DNA of 64,000 nt from Pseudomonas sp. Leaf58 (lineage in GTDB: Bacteria > Pseudomonadota > Gammaproteobacteria > Pseudomonadales > Pseudomonadaceae), in the NCBI RefSeq assembly GCF_003627215.1, contig NZ_CP032677.1, positions 4,779,501 through 4,843,500 on the forward strand, written 5' to 3'. The notes under the pieces were generated by a model. It made no database searches, was not told the origin of the DNA, and saw only the letters and a list, made by a program, of their open reading frames with translations. The position numbers and the translations under genes are program-made. This document shows positions 1 to 9,601 of the stretch, one piece after another. How positions within the stretch are numbered: position 1 is the stretch's first letter; the number at the start of each line of letters is the position of its first letter.

Positions 1-245
1 AGCATGGCGACGACACCCATCACGCCCAGGCTGGCGATGGCCAGTTGCATGTGATGTGGGAAAAGTGCGGTTACTGCAGCCTGTTGTTCAATTGCCCGGC
101 CCTGCCCCAGGCCCTCAGCCCGCTCAGCGCCGGCAGCCTCGTCCCCACCACCCACCTCTTTACGGCCACGCGCCAGGGCCATGCCCGGCAGGCTGTATTC
201 CCCGGCGCGCGCAGCCGCGCCCCACCTTCCTCGCTCAACGTCTGA
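1..245 (+). CDS. DUF2946-family protein, C-terminal part (truncated by window edge)
   Basis: An open frame enters from the left edge and ends at a TGA at 243-245, so only about 80 C-terminal residues are visible. It begins with a His/Asp-rich stretch (HGDDTHH) and carries a CGYCSLL motif followed by a proline-rich, arginine-containing tail, as in the small DUF2946 proteins found beside copper-uptake genes in pseudomonads. The CxxC and nearby histidines could bind metal, which is inference. It lies 67 bp upstream of the copper receptor gene on the same strand, so co-transcription is likely. The family has no established biochemical role. The assignment rests on the short motif and context only. 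Confidence 0.65.
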   Translation, partial: HGDDTHHAQAGDGQLHVMWEKCGYCSLLFNCPALPQALSPLSAGSLVPTTHLFTATRQGHARQAVFPGARSRAPPSSLNV

Positions 246-312
246 ACCCACATTTTTGCGCACGGAGCCAGGAGGCTTCGCGCTGACTCATGACTGATCG
301 ACTGGAATCACT

Positions 313-2379
313 ATGTCCGGCTGCACCCCTGTTTTTGCCCTGTCCCTGCGTGGGACCATTGCCGCCGTGTGCGGCTCACTGCTGGCACCCGTGGCCCTGG
401 CCGCCGACCCTGGCCATGAAGGCCATACGCACGACGCCCCCGAGCTGAGCCCGACGGTGATTACCGCCGTGGCCCCGAGCTCGCCGCTGACCGTGGTCAC
501 CAACCCGAAAGAGCCGCGCCAGCCGGTGCCGGCCAGCGACGGCGCCGACTACCTGAAGACCATCCCTGGCTTTTCGGCCATCCGCGCCGGCGGCACCAAC
601 GGCGACCCGGTACTGCGCGGCATGTTCGGCTCGCGCCTGAACATCCTCACCAATGGCGGCCTGATGCTGGGCGCCTGCCCCAACCGCATGGACGCCCCCA
701 CCTCCTACATTTCGCCGGAGACCTACGACCGCCTGACCGTGATCAAAGGCCCGCAAAGCGTGATCTGGGGCCCGGGCGGCTCGGCAGGCACCATCCTCTT
801 CGACCGCGAGCCGGAGAAGTTCGGCCCCCTCGGCAGCCGGGTCAACGCCAGCCTGCTGGCCGGCTCCAACGGCCGTTTCGACAAGGTGCTGGACGCCGCC
901 GCCGGCAACAGCCAGGCCTACGCCCGCTTCGTCGGCAACCAGTCGCGTTCGGATGACTACCACGACGGCAACGACGACACCGTGCCGTCGCGCTGGGACA
1001 AATGGAACGGCGATGTTGCCCTCGGCTGGACCCCCGACCAGGACACCTTGCTCGAGCTCACCGCCGGCAAGGGCGATGGCGAAGCCCGCTATGCCGGGCG
1101 CGGCATGGACGGTTCGCAGTTCAAACGTGAAAGCCTGGGGCTGCGCTTTGAAAAGTCCAACCTGGGCGAGGTGCTCGACAAGGTCGAGGCGCAGGTCTAC
1201 TACAACTATGCCGACCACGTGATGGACAACTACAGCCTGCGCACGCCCTCGGGCAGCGGCATGATGGGCATGCCCATGGTCAGCAATGTCGACCGCCGCA
1301 CGCTCGGCGCACGCATCAAGGCCACCTGGCGCTGGGCCGACGTGCAATTGATCAGCGGCATCGACGCGCAGACCAACGAACATCGCAAGCGCGGCGGCAT
1401 GGGCGTGGATGCGCACAAGGGCCAGGCCTGGACCAAGGACGCCGACTTCCACAACTACGGCGCCTTCGGCGAGTTGACCTGGTACGTCAGTGGTGAGGAT
1501 CGGTTGATTACCGGCGCCCGCCTGGACCGTGCCTCGGCCCGCGACTTCCGTCAGGGCAGTGCTACCGAAGGCGATACCCGCGCCGACACCTTGCCCAGCG
1601 GCTTCATCCGCTACGAGCACGACCTGGCCGCCGTGCCGGCCACTACCTACATCGGCCTCGGCCATGCCCAGCGCTTCCCTGACTACTGGGAGCTGTTCTC
1701 GCCCAAGCTGGCACCACCCGGCGCAGCCAACGCCTTCGACGGTATCAAGCCAGAGAAGACCACCCAGCTCGACTTCGGCATCCAGTACCGCGACGAGCGC
1801 CTGGAAGCCTGGGCCTCGGGTTATGTAGGGCAGATCCGTGACTACATCCTGTTCGACTACCGCACCGGCATGATGGGCATGAGCACTTCGCAGGCACAGA
1901 ACATCGACGCGCGCATCATGGGCGGCGAACTGGGCGCGGCCTACTTGCTGACTGATAACTGGAAGGCCGACGCCACGCTGGCCTACGCTTGGGGCAAGAA
2001 CAGCAGTGATGGCAAAGCGCTACCTCAAATGCCGCCCCTGGAGAGCCGCCTGGGCCTGACCTACAGCCGCGATGTATGGAGCGCCGGCGCGCTATGGCGA
2101 CTGGTGGCGGCACAGAACCGCATTGCCGAGAACCAGGGCAACGTGGTTGGCAAGGACTACGACAAGAGCGCCGGTTTCGGCGTGTTCTCGCTCAATGGCG
2201 CCTACAAGGTGAACAACAACCTCAAGCTCAGCGCGGGGGTCGACAACCTGTTCGACAAAAACTACGCCGAGCACTTGAACCTGGCCGGGAACGCCGGGTT
2301 TGGCTACCCGGCTGCCGATCCACAGCCGGTCAACGAGCCAGGCAGGACCTTCTGGACTAAGGTCGACTTCAGCTTCTGA
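313..2379 (+). CDS. oprC: TonB-dependent copper receptor, OprC type
   Basis: This 688-residue outer-membrane receptor would import copper using TonB energy. A signal peptide ends near residue 30 (PVALA-ADPG). A plug domain follows (about 75-170, with LRGMFGSR and VIKGPQSV) and then a beta-barrel ending in a terminal Phe (VDFSF). The two motifs described as copper ligands in P. aeruginosa OprC are present: CxxxM (C122, M126) in the plug and HxM (H302, M304) in the barrel. Methionine-rich segments (MMGMPM, MMGMS) also suit copper. It sits between a DUF2946 gene and a PepSY membrane protein gene, which looks like a copper-handling operon. The length is normal for the family. Confidence 0.93.
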   Translation: MSGCTPVFALSLRGTIAAVCGSLLAPVALAADPGHEGHTHDAPELSPTVITAVAPSSPLTVVTNPKEPRQPVPASDGADYLKTIPGFSAIRAGGTNGDPVLRGMFGSRLNILTNGGLMLGACPNRMDAPTSYISPETYDRLTVIKGPQSVIWGPGGSAGTILFDREPEKFGPLGSRVNASLLAGSNGRFDKVLDAAAGNSQAYARFVGNQSRSDDYHDGNDDTVPSRWDKWNGDVALGWTPDQDTLLELTAGKGDGEARYAGRGMDGSQFKRESLGLRFEKSNLGEVLDKVEAQVYYNYADHVMDNYSLRTPSGSGMMGMPMVSNVDRRTLGARIKATWRWADVQLISGIDAQTNEHRKRGGMGVDAHKGQAWTKDADFHNYGAFGELTWYVSGEDRLITGARLDRASARDFRQGSATEGDTRADTLPSGFIRYEHDLAAVPATTYIGLGHAQRFPDYWELFSPKLAPPGAANAFDGIKPEKTTQLDFGIQYRDERLEAWASGYVGQIRDYILFDYRTGMMGMSTSQAQNIDARIMGGELGAAYLLTDNWKADATLAYAWGKNSSDGKALPQMPPLESRLGLTYSRDVWSAGALWRLVAAQNRIAENQGNVVGKDYDKSAGFGVFSLNGAYKVNNNLKLSAGVDNLFDKNYAEHLNLAGNAGFGYPAADPQPVNEPGRTFWTKVDFSF

Positions 2380-2437
2380 CAACAACAACGGGCGCGGCCT
2401 GAGCCGCGCCCATCAGCTGGTCAAACAGGAGGTTCCC

Positions 2438-3805
2438 ATGAGAGGAACACGCATCAATTTCTACAACCTGGCCTGGCGTTGGCACTTCTATGCGGGGCTG
2501 TTCGTGGCCCCGTTCATGATCCTGCTGGCAATCACCGGGATCATCTACCTGTTCAAGCCGCAGCTTGACCCGCTGCTGTACCGCGAGCTGATGGTGGTCG
2601 AAGCCGGCCACCATCGACAGGGCGCCGATACGCTGCTGGCCGAAGTACGCCAGGCCTATCCCAAAGGCCACGTCGGCCAGTACCTGCCGCCGCTGAACGC
2701 CGAGCGCAGCGCGCAATTCGTGGTGCAGGACGGCGGGCGCGAACTGAACGTGTTCGTCGACCCCTACAGCGGCAAGCTCCTCGGCGCGCAGGACGCCAAG
2801 CAGAACTTGCAGGCCATCGCCCGCGCCCTGCATGGCGAACTGATGGTCGGCACGGTCGGTGACCGCCTGGTAGAGCTGGCTGCGGGTTGGGGCATCGTGC
2901 TGGTGGTGTCAGGCCTGTACCTGTGGTGGCCGCGCGGGCGCAACGGCGCTGGCGTGCTGTGGCCACGGCTGTCGACGCGCGGCCGGCTGTTCTGGCGCGA
3001 CCTGCATGCAGTAACCGGCTTTTGGGGCTCGGCGTTGCTGTTGCTGATGCTAATCAGCGGCATGACCTGGACCGGCCTGTGGGGCAAACAATACGCCGAC
3101 CTGTGGAACCGCTTTCCGGCGGCCATGTGGAACGACGTCCCCAAGTCGGACCAGCAGGCAGGTGAGCTCAACAGCGCGCACCGCCAGACCGTGCCCTGGG
3201 CAATGGAAAATACGCCGATGCCGCAATCCGGCGCACACGCCGAACACGCCGGGCACCACATGATGTCGAACACGCCCGCAGCGCCGCAGGTCAGCGTGCA
3301 ACAGGTCGAAGACATCGCCAACGCACGCCAGGTCGAGCCGGGCTACAGCATCACCTTACCGAGCACGGCTGACGGCGTGTTCACCATCGCCGTGTTCGCC
3401 GACGACCCGCGCAACGACGCCACCCTGCATGTCGACCAGTACACCGGCAAGGTGCTGGCCGACGTGCGCTGGCAGGACTACAGCCCGGTCGCCCGCGCCA
3501 CCGAGCTGGGCGTGATGCTGCATGAAGGCAAGATGTTCGGGGCGTTCAACCAGGTCATCATCCTGCTGGTGTGCCTGATGATCCTGCTGGGTTCGGTGAG
3601 CGGCCTGGTGATGTGGTGGAAGCGTCGGCCGGCCGGTGGGCTGGGCGTACCGCCACTGCGCCATGACCTGCCGCGTTGGAAGACGGCGGTTGGGGTGATG
3701 CTGGTGCTGGGGGTGATGTTCCCGCTGGTGGGGGTGTCGATGGTGGTGATGTGGGCCGTCGATAGCCTGGTAATACGGCGCGGCCGGGTGCTGGCCAGCG
3801 CTTGA
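2438..3805 (+). CDS. PepSY-associated transmembrane protein
   Basis: A 455-residue inner-membrane protein of the PepSY/PiuB family. Membrane segments are visible near residues 17-40, 143-165 and 193-212, with two more in the last 90 residues. The N-terminal pattern (WRWHFYAGLFVAPFM) and the LHGELMVG and HAVTGFW-type motifs are typical. Such proteins accompany TonB receptors and are thought to reduce or move metal across the inner membrane. A His/Met-rich loop (HAEHAGHHMM, about residues 266-275) points to copper, as for the preceding oprC. The ATG at 2438 is chosen because an ACAGGAGG site precedes it; the frame is open further upstream inside oprC. Gap to oprC is 58 bp. Confidence 0.88.
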   Translation: MRGTRINFYNLAWRWHFYAGLFVAPFMILLAITGIIYLFKPQLDPLLYRELMVVEAGHHRQGADTLLAEVRQAYPKGHVGQYLPPLNAERSAQFVVQDGGRELNVFVDPYSGKLLGAQDAKQNLQAIARALHGELMVGTVGDRLVELAAGWGIVLVVSGLYLWWPRGRNGAGVLWPRLSTRGRLFWRDLHAVTGFWGSALLLLMLISGMTWTGLWGKQYADLWNRFPAAMWNDVPKSDQQAGELNSAHRQTVPWAMENTPMPQSGAHAEHAGHHMMSNTPAAPQVSVQQVEDIANARQVEPGYSITLPSTADGVFTIAVFADDPRNDATLHVDQYTGKVLADVRWQDYSPVARATELGVMLHEGKMFGAFNQVIILLVCLMILLGSVSGLVMWWKRRPAGGLGVPPLRHDLPRWKTAVGVMLVLGVMFPLVGVSMVVMWAVDSLVIRRGRVLASA

Positions 3806-3820
3806 TCGTTGACCGGTCCT

Positions 3821-3918
3821 GGCCGCTTCGCGGGTAAACCCGCTGCTACAGGTTCTGCGCCCAGCCTGAGGGCAGCGCAGCCCCTGTAGGAGCGGGTTTA
3901 CCCGTGAAGAGGCCGGCA
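3821..3918. repeat. REP doublet (inverted pair)
   Basis: Two head-to-head copies of the P. putida REP palindrome (GCGGGTAAACCCGCTGCTACAG and its reverse-complement form) separated by about 33 bp. It lies just after the PepSY gene and could act as a transcription-end or mRNA-stabilising element. Confidence 0.85.
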
Positions 3919-4038
3919 CAGGCGAAATGCTGCTAGCCAAAAGTCGAGTCGATCTGTCGCACGCCGATCTGGAACGTGCGTGTTAGCCTTGCCGGTTACC
4001 TCTGACAAGACGCCCGACCTTACAAGGGAATGCAGCCT

Positions 4039-5445
4039 ATGACGCAAACCTCAACCACACCGCCAGATGAGCAGCATCTGCAACGCAACCTGAGCAACCG
4101 CCACATCCAATTGATCGCCATCGGTGGCGCCATCGGTACCGGCCTGTTCATGGGCTCGGGCAAAACCATCAGCCTCGCCGGGCCGTCGATCATCTTCGTC
4201 TACATGATCATCGGCTTCATGCTGTTCTTCGTCATGCGCGCGATGGGCGAACTGCTGCTGTCGAACCTCAATTACAAGTCGTTCATCGACTTTTCAGCTG
4301 ACCTGCTCGGGCCCTGGGCCGGCTACTTCACCGGCTGGACCTACTGGTTTTGCTGGGTGGTCACCGGCATCGCCGATGTGGTCGCCATCGCCGCCTACAC
4401 GCAGTTCTGGTTCCCCGACCTGCCGCAATGGATACCCGCGCTCACCTGCGTGGGGCTATTGCTATCGCTGAACCTGGTGACCGTGAAGATGTTCGGTGAA
4501 ATGGAGTTCTGGTTCGCCCTGGTCAAGATCGTCGCCATTCTCGGCCTGGTCGCCACCGGGCTGTACATGGTCATCAGCGGCTTTACTTCGCCCAGCGGGC
4601 GCACCGCGCAGTTGGCAAACTTGTGGAGCGACGGCGGCATGTTCCCCAACGGGCTGATGGGTTTCTTCGCCGGTTTCCAGATCGCCGTGTTCGCCTTTGT
4701 CGGCATCGAGTTGGTGGGCACCACCGCCGCCGAAGCGAAAAACCCCGAGCGCACCCTGCCGCGGGCGATCAACTCGATCCCGATCCGCATCATCATGTTC
4801 TATGTATTGGCGTTGATCGCCATCATGGCGGTGACCCCATGGCGCGACGTGGTGCCAGGCAAAAGCCCGTTCGTTGAGCTGTTCGTGCTGGCTGGCCTGC
4901 CGGCAGCGGCGAGCGTCATCAACTTCGTGGTGCTGACCTCGGCAGCCTCGTCGGCCAATGGCGGCGTGTTCTCCACCAGCCGCATGCTCTACGGCCTGTC
5001 ACAGGAAGGCGACGCACCCAGGGCGTTCGAAAAACTGTCGAGTCGCTCGGTACCGGCCAACGGGCTGTACTTCTCCTGCACCTGCCTGCTGCTGGGGGCA
5101 GTGATGATCTACCTGATACCCAACGTGATCGAGGCATTCACCCTGATCACCACCGTTTCGGCGGTGTTGTTCATGTTCGTCTGGACGCTGATCCTGCTGT
5201 CGTACCTGCAATACCGCAAGCACCGTGCGGCGCTGCATCAAGCATCGAAGTACAAGATGCCGGGCGGGCGCTTCATGTGCTACGTGTGCCTGGTGTTCTT
5301 TGCCTTCATCCTGGTGTTGCTGAGCCTGGAAGACGATACCCGCGCAGCGTTGCTGGTGACACCGATCTGGTTCGTGCTGCTGGCGGTGACCTACCAGTTC
5401 GTGCGTAGCAAGCGCCAGCCGCGCACGGCTGTGCGTAACGGCTGA
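4039..5445 (+). CDS. cycA: D-serine/D-alanine/glycine permease (CycA-like)
   Basis: A 468-residue amino-acid:proton symporter of the APC/AAT family with about twelve hydrophobic segments. The N-terminal half-helix motif GGAIGTGLFMGSG and the FVGIELVGTTAAEAKNPERTLP segment are hallmarks of bacterial amino-acid permeases. Similarity to E. coli CycA suggests D-alanine, D-serine and glycine as substrates; the exact range cannot be read from sequence. An in-frame ATG at 4030 touches the AAGGGA site directly, whereas the ATG at 4039 has a 9-nt spacing, so 4039 is preferred. The gene stands alone, with a strong hairpin terminator right after the stop. Confidence 0.85.
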   Translation: MTQTSTTPPDEQHLQRNLSNRHIQLIAIGGAIGTGLFMGSGKTISLAGPSIIFVYMIIGFMLFFVMRAMGELLLSNLNYKSFIDFSADLLGPWAGYFTGWTYWFCWVVTGIADVVAIAAYTQFWFPDLPQWIPALTCVGLLLSLNLVTVKMFGEMEFWFALVKIVAILGLVATGLYMVISGFTSPSGRTAQLANLWSDGGMFPNGLMGFFAGFQIAVFAFVGIELVGTTAAEAKNPERTLPRAINSIPIRIIMFYVLALIAIMAVTPWRDVVPGKSPFVELFVLAGLPAAASVINFVVLTSAASSANGGVFSTSRMLYGLSQEGDAPRAFEKLSSRSVPANGLYFSCTCLLLGAVMIYLIPNVIEAFTLITTVSAVLFMFVWTLILLSYLQYRKHRAALHQASKYKMPGGRFMCYVCLVFFAFILVLLSLEDDTRAALLVTPIWFVLLAVTYQFVRSKRQPRTAVRNG

Positions 5446-5453
5446 TGGCCTCG

Positions 5454-5472
5454 GGGGCTGCGTTGCAGCCCC
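5454..5472 (+). terminator. Hairpin terminator after cycA
   Basis: GGGGCTGCGTTGCAGCCCC forms a stem of at least 7 bp eight bases after the cycA stop codon. It is one of six near-identical hairpins in the window. There is no strong T-run. Confidence 0.6.
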
Positions 5473-5567
5473 AATCCTGTGCACACCCATCCACCAGGCA
5501 CCAACCTGGATCCAAGCAACGCCCCACCACCTCGCACAACCCCTCTATTACAGGCCTCAAACCACTA

Positions 5568-5582
5568 GGCACACCCCTTGCA
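5568..5582 (+). promoter_or_regulatory. Sigma-54 promoter of urtABCDE
   Basis: GGCACACCCCTTGCA matches the -24/-12 element, with GG and GC separated by exactly 10 bp. Transcription would start near 5593, about 40 bp before urtA. A GCACC-N5-GG sequence at 5498-5509 resembles half of an NtrC site. This implies nitrogen-limitation control (inference). Confidence 0.65.
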
Positions 5583-5633
5583 ACGCCCCTCCCCGCTTGC
5601 CCAACACCATAAAAAACTCAGCGGAGAGAGCAC

Positions 5634-6899
5634 ATGAAGCGTCGCAGTCTGATCAAGGCCTTTACCCTCAGCGCATCGATCGCCGCAATGGGCCTGAGCT
5701 GGAGCATCCAGGCCGCCGAGACCATCAAGGTCGGCATCCTGCATTCGCTGTCGGGGACCATGGCCATTTCCGAGACCTCCCTCAAGGACATGGCGCTGAT
5801 GACCATCGAGCAGATCAACGCCAAGGGCGGCGTGAACGGCAAGCTGCTCGAACCCGTGGTGGTGGACCCTGCCTCCAACTGGCCGCTGTTCGCCGAAAAA
5901 AGCCGCCAGCTGCTGACCCAGGACAAGGTCGCCGTGGTGTTCGGCTGCTGGACCTCGGTGTCACGCAAGTCGGTGCTGCCGGTGTTCGAAGAGCTCAATG
6001 GGCTGCTGTTCTACCCGGTGCAGTACGAGGGTGAAGAGATGTCGCCGAATGTGTTCTACACCGGCGCCGCCCCCAACCAGCAGGCCATCCCTGCGGTGGA
6101 ATATGTGATGAGCGAAGACGGCGGCAACGCCAAACGCTTCTTCCTGCTGGGCACCGACTACGTCTACCCGCGCACCACCAACAAGATCCTGCGCGCCTTC
6201 CTGCACAGCAAGGGCGTGGCCGACAAGGACATCGAAGAGGTGTACACGCCGTTCGGCCACGCCGATTACCAAACCATCGTCGCCAACATCAAGAAGTTCT
6301 CCGCCGGCGGTAAGACCGCAGTCATCTCCACCGTCAACGGTGACTCCAACGTGCCGTTCTACAAGGAACTGGCCAACCAAGGGCTGAAAGCCACCGACGT
6401 GCCAGTGGTGGCGTTTTCGGTAGGTGAAGAAGAGCTGCGTGGCATCGACACCCAGCCGCTGGTGGGCCACCTGGCCGCGTGGAATTACTTTGAATCGGTG
6501 GATAACCCGGTGAACCAGAAGTTCGTCGCCGACTGGAAGGCCTACGCCAAGGCCAAGGGCCTGCCGGGCGCCGACAAGGCGGTGACCAATGACCCGATGG
6601 AAGCCACCTACGTGGGTATCCACATGTGGGCGCAGGCGGTGGAGAAAGCCAAGTCCACTGACGTTGACAAGGTCCGTGAGGCGCTGGCCGGGCAAAGCTT
6701 CAAGGCACCGTCGGGCTTCACCCTGACCATGGACAAGACCAACCACCACCTGCACAAGCCGGTGATGATCGGCGAAATCCAGGATGACGGGCAGTTCAGC
6801 GTGGTGTGGGAAACCGAACAACCGCTGCGGGCGCAGCCATGGAGCCCGTTCATTCCGGGCAACGACAAGCGCCCGGACTATGCAGTGAAAGGTAACTGA
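5634..6899 (+). CDS. urtA: Urea ABC transporter, substrate-binding protein
   Basis: A 421-residue periplasmic binding protein of the type I (Leu/Ile/Val and urea/amide) family. A signal peptide ends near residue 27 (SIQA-AETIK); the KRRSLIK start is reminiscent of a twin-arginine signal. The conserved beginning of the mature protein (KVGILHSLSGTMAISE) and the FGCWTSVSRKSVLPVFEE and GEEMSPN segments are typical of UrtA rather than LivK. It is the first gene of urtABCDE and sits behind a sigma-54-type promoter, so expression under nitrogen limitation is expected. An AGCGGAGAGAG sequence precedes the start. Confidence 0.95.
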   Translation: MKRRSLIKAFTLSASIAAMGLSWSIQAAETIKVGILHSLSGTMAISETSLKDMALMTIEQINAKGGVNGKLLEPVVVDPASNWPLFAEKSRQLLTQDKVAVVFGCWTSVSRKSVLPVFEELNGLLFYPVQYEGEEMSPNVFYTGAAPNQQAIPAVEYVMSEDGGNAKRFFLLGTDYVYPRTTNKILRAFLHSKGVADKDIEEVYTPFGHADYQTIVANIKKFSAGGKTAVISTVNGDSNVPFYKELANQGLKATDVPVVAFSVGEEELRGIDTQPLVGHLAAWNYFESVDNPVNQKFVADWKAYAKAKGLPGADKAVTNDPMEATYVGIHMWAQAVEKAKSTDVDKVREALAGQSFKAPSGFTLTMDKTNHHLHKPVMIGEIQDDGQFSVVWETEQPLRAQPWSPFIPGNDKRPDYAVKGN

Positions 6900-6906
6900 G
6901 TGCACT

Positions 6907-6923
6907 GGGGCTGCTTTGCAGCC
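6907..6923 (+). terminator. Hairpin GGGGCTGCTTTGCAGCCC after urtA
   Basis: A stable hairpin eight bases after the urtA stop, followed directly by a REP pair. Since urtB-E lie downstream on the same strand, it may attenuate read-through so that the binding protein is made in excess. Confidence 0.5.
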
Positions 6924-6924
6924 C

Positions 6925-7008
6925 ATTCGCGGGCACGCCCGCTCCCACAGGGACCATACAGTGTTCAAGACCAGCACAAAGCCTGTGGGAGCGGGCATGC
7001 CCGCGAAG
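6925..7008. repeat. REP doublet between urtA and urtB
   Basis: Inverted pair of REP copies (GCGGGCACGCCCGCTCCCACAG and its mate). It sits inside the operon, 30 bp before urtB. Confidence 0.8.
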
Positions 7009-7038
7009 AATCCACCGCCGATTTCCAGGATTACTCGC

Positions 7039-8526
7039 ATGCTCAGACTCCTGCTCTCCCTCCTGCTCCTGCTGCCCCTGGCAACCCAGGCCAGCGAGGG
7101 CGATTTCTTCCTCACCGCCAAGCCCGCCGAGCAAGCCCGCCTGCTCGAAGGCTGGGCGGCGCAACCCGATGCCGCGCGCCTGCCGCTGCTGGACAACCTG
7201 CGCCAAGGCCGCATCGCCGCCGACGACAGCCGCAAGGTGCGCCTGAACAACCGCCTGCGCGGCCTGATCGACAATGCCTTGGCCAGCCACCAGCTGCTCA
7301 GCGACAACCGCGACACCCGCCTGGCCGCTGCCCAGCAGCTACAAAAAACCGCACAACCCGCACAAATGGCCTTCCTCGACGGGCGCTTCGCCAGCGAGCC
7401 GGACGCCGCCGTGCATGCCGCCCTGGGCCTGGCCCTGGCCAACCTGCAACTGGGCGCCAGCGAGCCGGCAGTACGCCTGGCCGCTGTGCGCCTGCTGGGT
7501 GAAACCGGGGATCCATTGGCCCGCACCCGCCTCGAAGCGCTGCTGCAACCCGACGCCGAAACCAACCCCGGCGTGCGCACCGCCGCCGAAACCAGCCTGG
7601 CCCAGGTCAAGCGCAAACTGCTGGTCGGCGAACTGCTCGGCCAGGCCTTCAGCGGTTTGTCGCTGGGTTCGATCCTGCTGCTGGCGGCGCTCGGCCTGGC
7701 GATCACTTTCGGCCTGCTCGGGGTGATCAACATGGCCCACGGCGAAATGCTAATGCTTGGCGCCTATAGCACCTACATGGTCCAGGTGCTGCTGCAGCGC
7801 TACGCCCCGGGCGCCATCGAGTTCTACCCATTGATCGCCCTGCCGGTGGCCTTCGCCGTCAGTGCCGGGGTCGGCATGGCGCTGGAGCGCACGGTGATCC
7901 GCCACCTGTATGGCCGCCCACTGGAAACCCTGCTGGCCACCTGGGGCATCAGCCTGATCCTGATCCAGGCCATCCGCCTGCTGTTTGGTGCGCAGAACGT
8001 CGAAGTCAGCAACCCGGCGTGGCTTTCCGGCGGCATCCAGCTGCTACCCAACCTGGTGCTACCGTATAACCGCCTGGTCATCATCGGCTTCGCCCTGGCG
8101 GTGGTGCTGCTCACCTGGCTGCTGCTCAACCGCACGCGGCTGGGCCTGAACGTGCGCGCGGTCACGCAAAACCGCAACATGGCCGCCTGCTGCGGCGTGT
8201 CCACCGGGCGCGTCGACATGCTCGCCTTCGGCCTGGGCTCAGGCATCGCCGGGCTTGGCGGCGTGGCCCTGAGCCAGGTCGGCAACGTCGGCCCGGACTT
8301 GGGCCAGAGCTACATCATCGACTCGTTCCTGGTGGTAGTGCTGGGTGGCGTTGGTCAGCTGGCCGGCAGCCTCTGGGCGGCGTTCGGCCTGGGCATCGCC
8401 AACAAGCTGCTGGAGCCGCAGATCGGCGCCGTGCTCGGCAAGATCCTCATCCTTGCGTTGATCATTCTGTTCATCCAGAAACGCCCGCAAGGCCTGTTCG
8501 CCCTCAAGGGACGGGTAATCGACTGA
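7039..8526 (+). CDS. urtB: Urea ABC transporter permease UrtB
   Basis: A 495-residue inner-membrane permease. It starts with a signal-like hydrophobic segment (LRLLLSLLLLLPLATQAS), followed by a soluble alpha-helical region of about 170 residues (HEAT-like; usual in UrtB but absent from LivH), then eight or so membrane segments. The LGLAITFGLLGVINMAHGEMLMLGAY and GVGQLAGSLWAAFGLG segments are signatures of the LivH/UrtB permease family. The ATG at 7039 is chosen because it starts the signal sequence; the frame is open upstream through the REP pair. The stop overlaps the urtC start (TGATG), indicating translational coupling. Confidence 0.93.
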   Translation: MLRLLLSLLLLLPLATQASEGDFFLTAKPAEQARLLEGWAAQPDAARLPLLDNLRQGRIAADDSRKVRLNNRLRGLIDNALASHQLLSDNRDTRLAAAQQLQKTAQPAQMAFLDGRFASEPDAAVHAALGLALANLQLGASEPAVRLAAVRLLGETGDPLARTRLEALLQPDAETNPGVRTAAETSLAQVKRKLLVGELLGQAFSGLSLGSILLLAALGLAITFGLLGVINMAHGEMLMLGAYSTYMVQVLLQRYAPGAIEFYPLIALPVAFAVSAGVGMALERTVIRHLYGRPLETLLATWGISLILIQAIRLLFGAQNVEVSNPAWLSGGIQLLPNLVLPYNRLVIIGFALAVVLLTWLLLNRTRLGLNVRAVTQNRNMAACCGVSTGRVDMLAFGLGSGIAGLGGVALSQVGNVGPDLGQSYIIDSFLVVVLGGVGQLAGSLWAAFGLGIANKLLEPQIGAVLGKILILALIILFIQKRPQGLFALKGRVID

Positions 8527-9601
8527 TGAACCAGCCACTGCTTGTCACTGCCACGCAAAAGGCCGGGCCGCGCCTGTCGCTGGCCATCGGCACCGTCGTC
8601 ATCCTGCTGCTGCTGGCCCTGCCGCTGTTGTCGCTGCTGCCAGCGGACCACGCTTTGCAAGTCTCGGCCTACACCCTGACGCTGGTCGGCAAAATCCTCT
8701 GTTACGCCATCGTCGCCCTGGCTCTGGACTTGGTCTGGGGCTACGCCGGGCTACTGTCGCTGGGGCACGGCCTGTTCTTTGCCCTCGGCGGCTATGCCAT
8801 GGGCATGTACCTGATGCGCCAGGCGGCCGGTGACGGCCTGCCGGGGTTCATGACCTTCCTGTCGTGGACCGAGCTGCCCTGGTACTGGGCCGGGACCCAG
8901 CATTTCGCCTGGGCTTTGTGCCTGGTGGTGCTGGCGCCGGGGCTGCTGGCGCTGGTGTTCGGCTGGTTCGCCTTCCGTTCGCGGATCAAGGGCGTGTACT
9001 TTTCGATCATGACCCAGGCCCTGACCTTCGCCGGCATGCTGTTGTTCTTCCGTAACGAAACCGGCTTTGGCGGCAACAACGGGTTTACCAACTTCCGCAC
9101 CATCCTTGGCTTCGACATTACCGCGCAAGGCACCCGGGCGGTGCTGTTCCTGCTGACGGTAGGCCTGCTGCTGGCCAGCCTGTACCTGTGCTGGCGGCTA
9201 ACCCGCAGCAAGTTCGGCCGCCTGCTCACCGCCGTGCGCGACGCCGAGAACCGCCTGATGTTCTGCGGCTACGACCCGCGCGGCTTCAAGCTGCTGGTGT
9301 GGGTGCTCAGCGCCGTGTTGTGCGGCCTGGCCGGCGCGCTGTACGTGCCGCAAGTAGGCATCATCAACCCCAGCGAAATGTCGCCGACCAACTCCATTGA
9401 AGCCGCCGTGTGGGTAGCCCTGGGCGGGCGCGGCACGCTGATCGGCCCGCTGCTCGGCGCTGGCCTGGTCAATGGCATGAAAAGCTGGTTCACCGTGGCC
9501 TTTCCGGAGTTCTGGCTGTTCTTCCTCGGCGCGCTGTTCATCCTTGTCACCCTGTACCTGCCCAAGGGCGTGGTCGGCCTGTTGAAGAAAAGGAGCCAGC
9601 C

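Noticed and set aside
376..1665. 429-codon minus-strand frame opposite oprC
   Set aside because: Low-complexity Ala/Val/Gly composition without motifs; an antisense shadow of the receptor gene.
5961..7733. 590-codon minus-strand frame over urtA-urtB
   Set aside because: Crosses a REP pair and two well-defined genes on the other strand; no homology visible.
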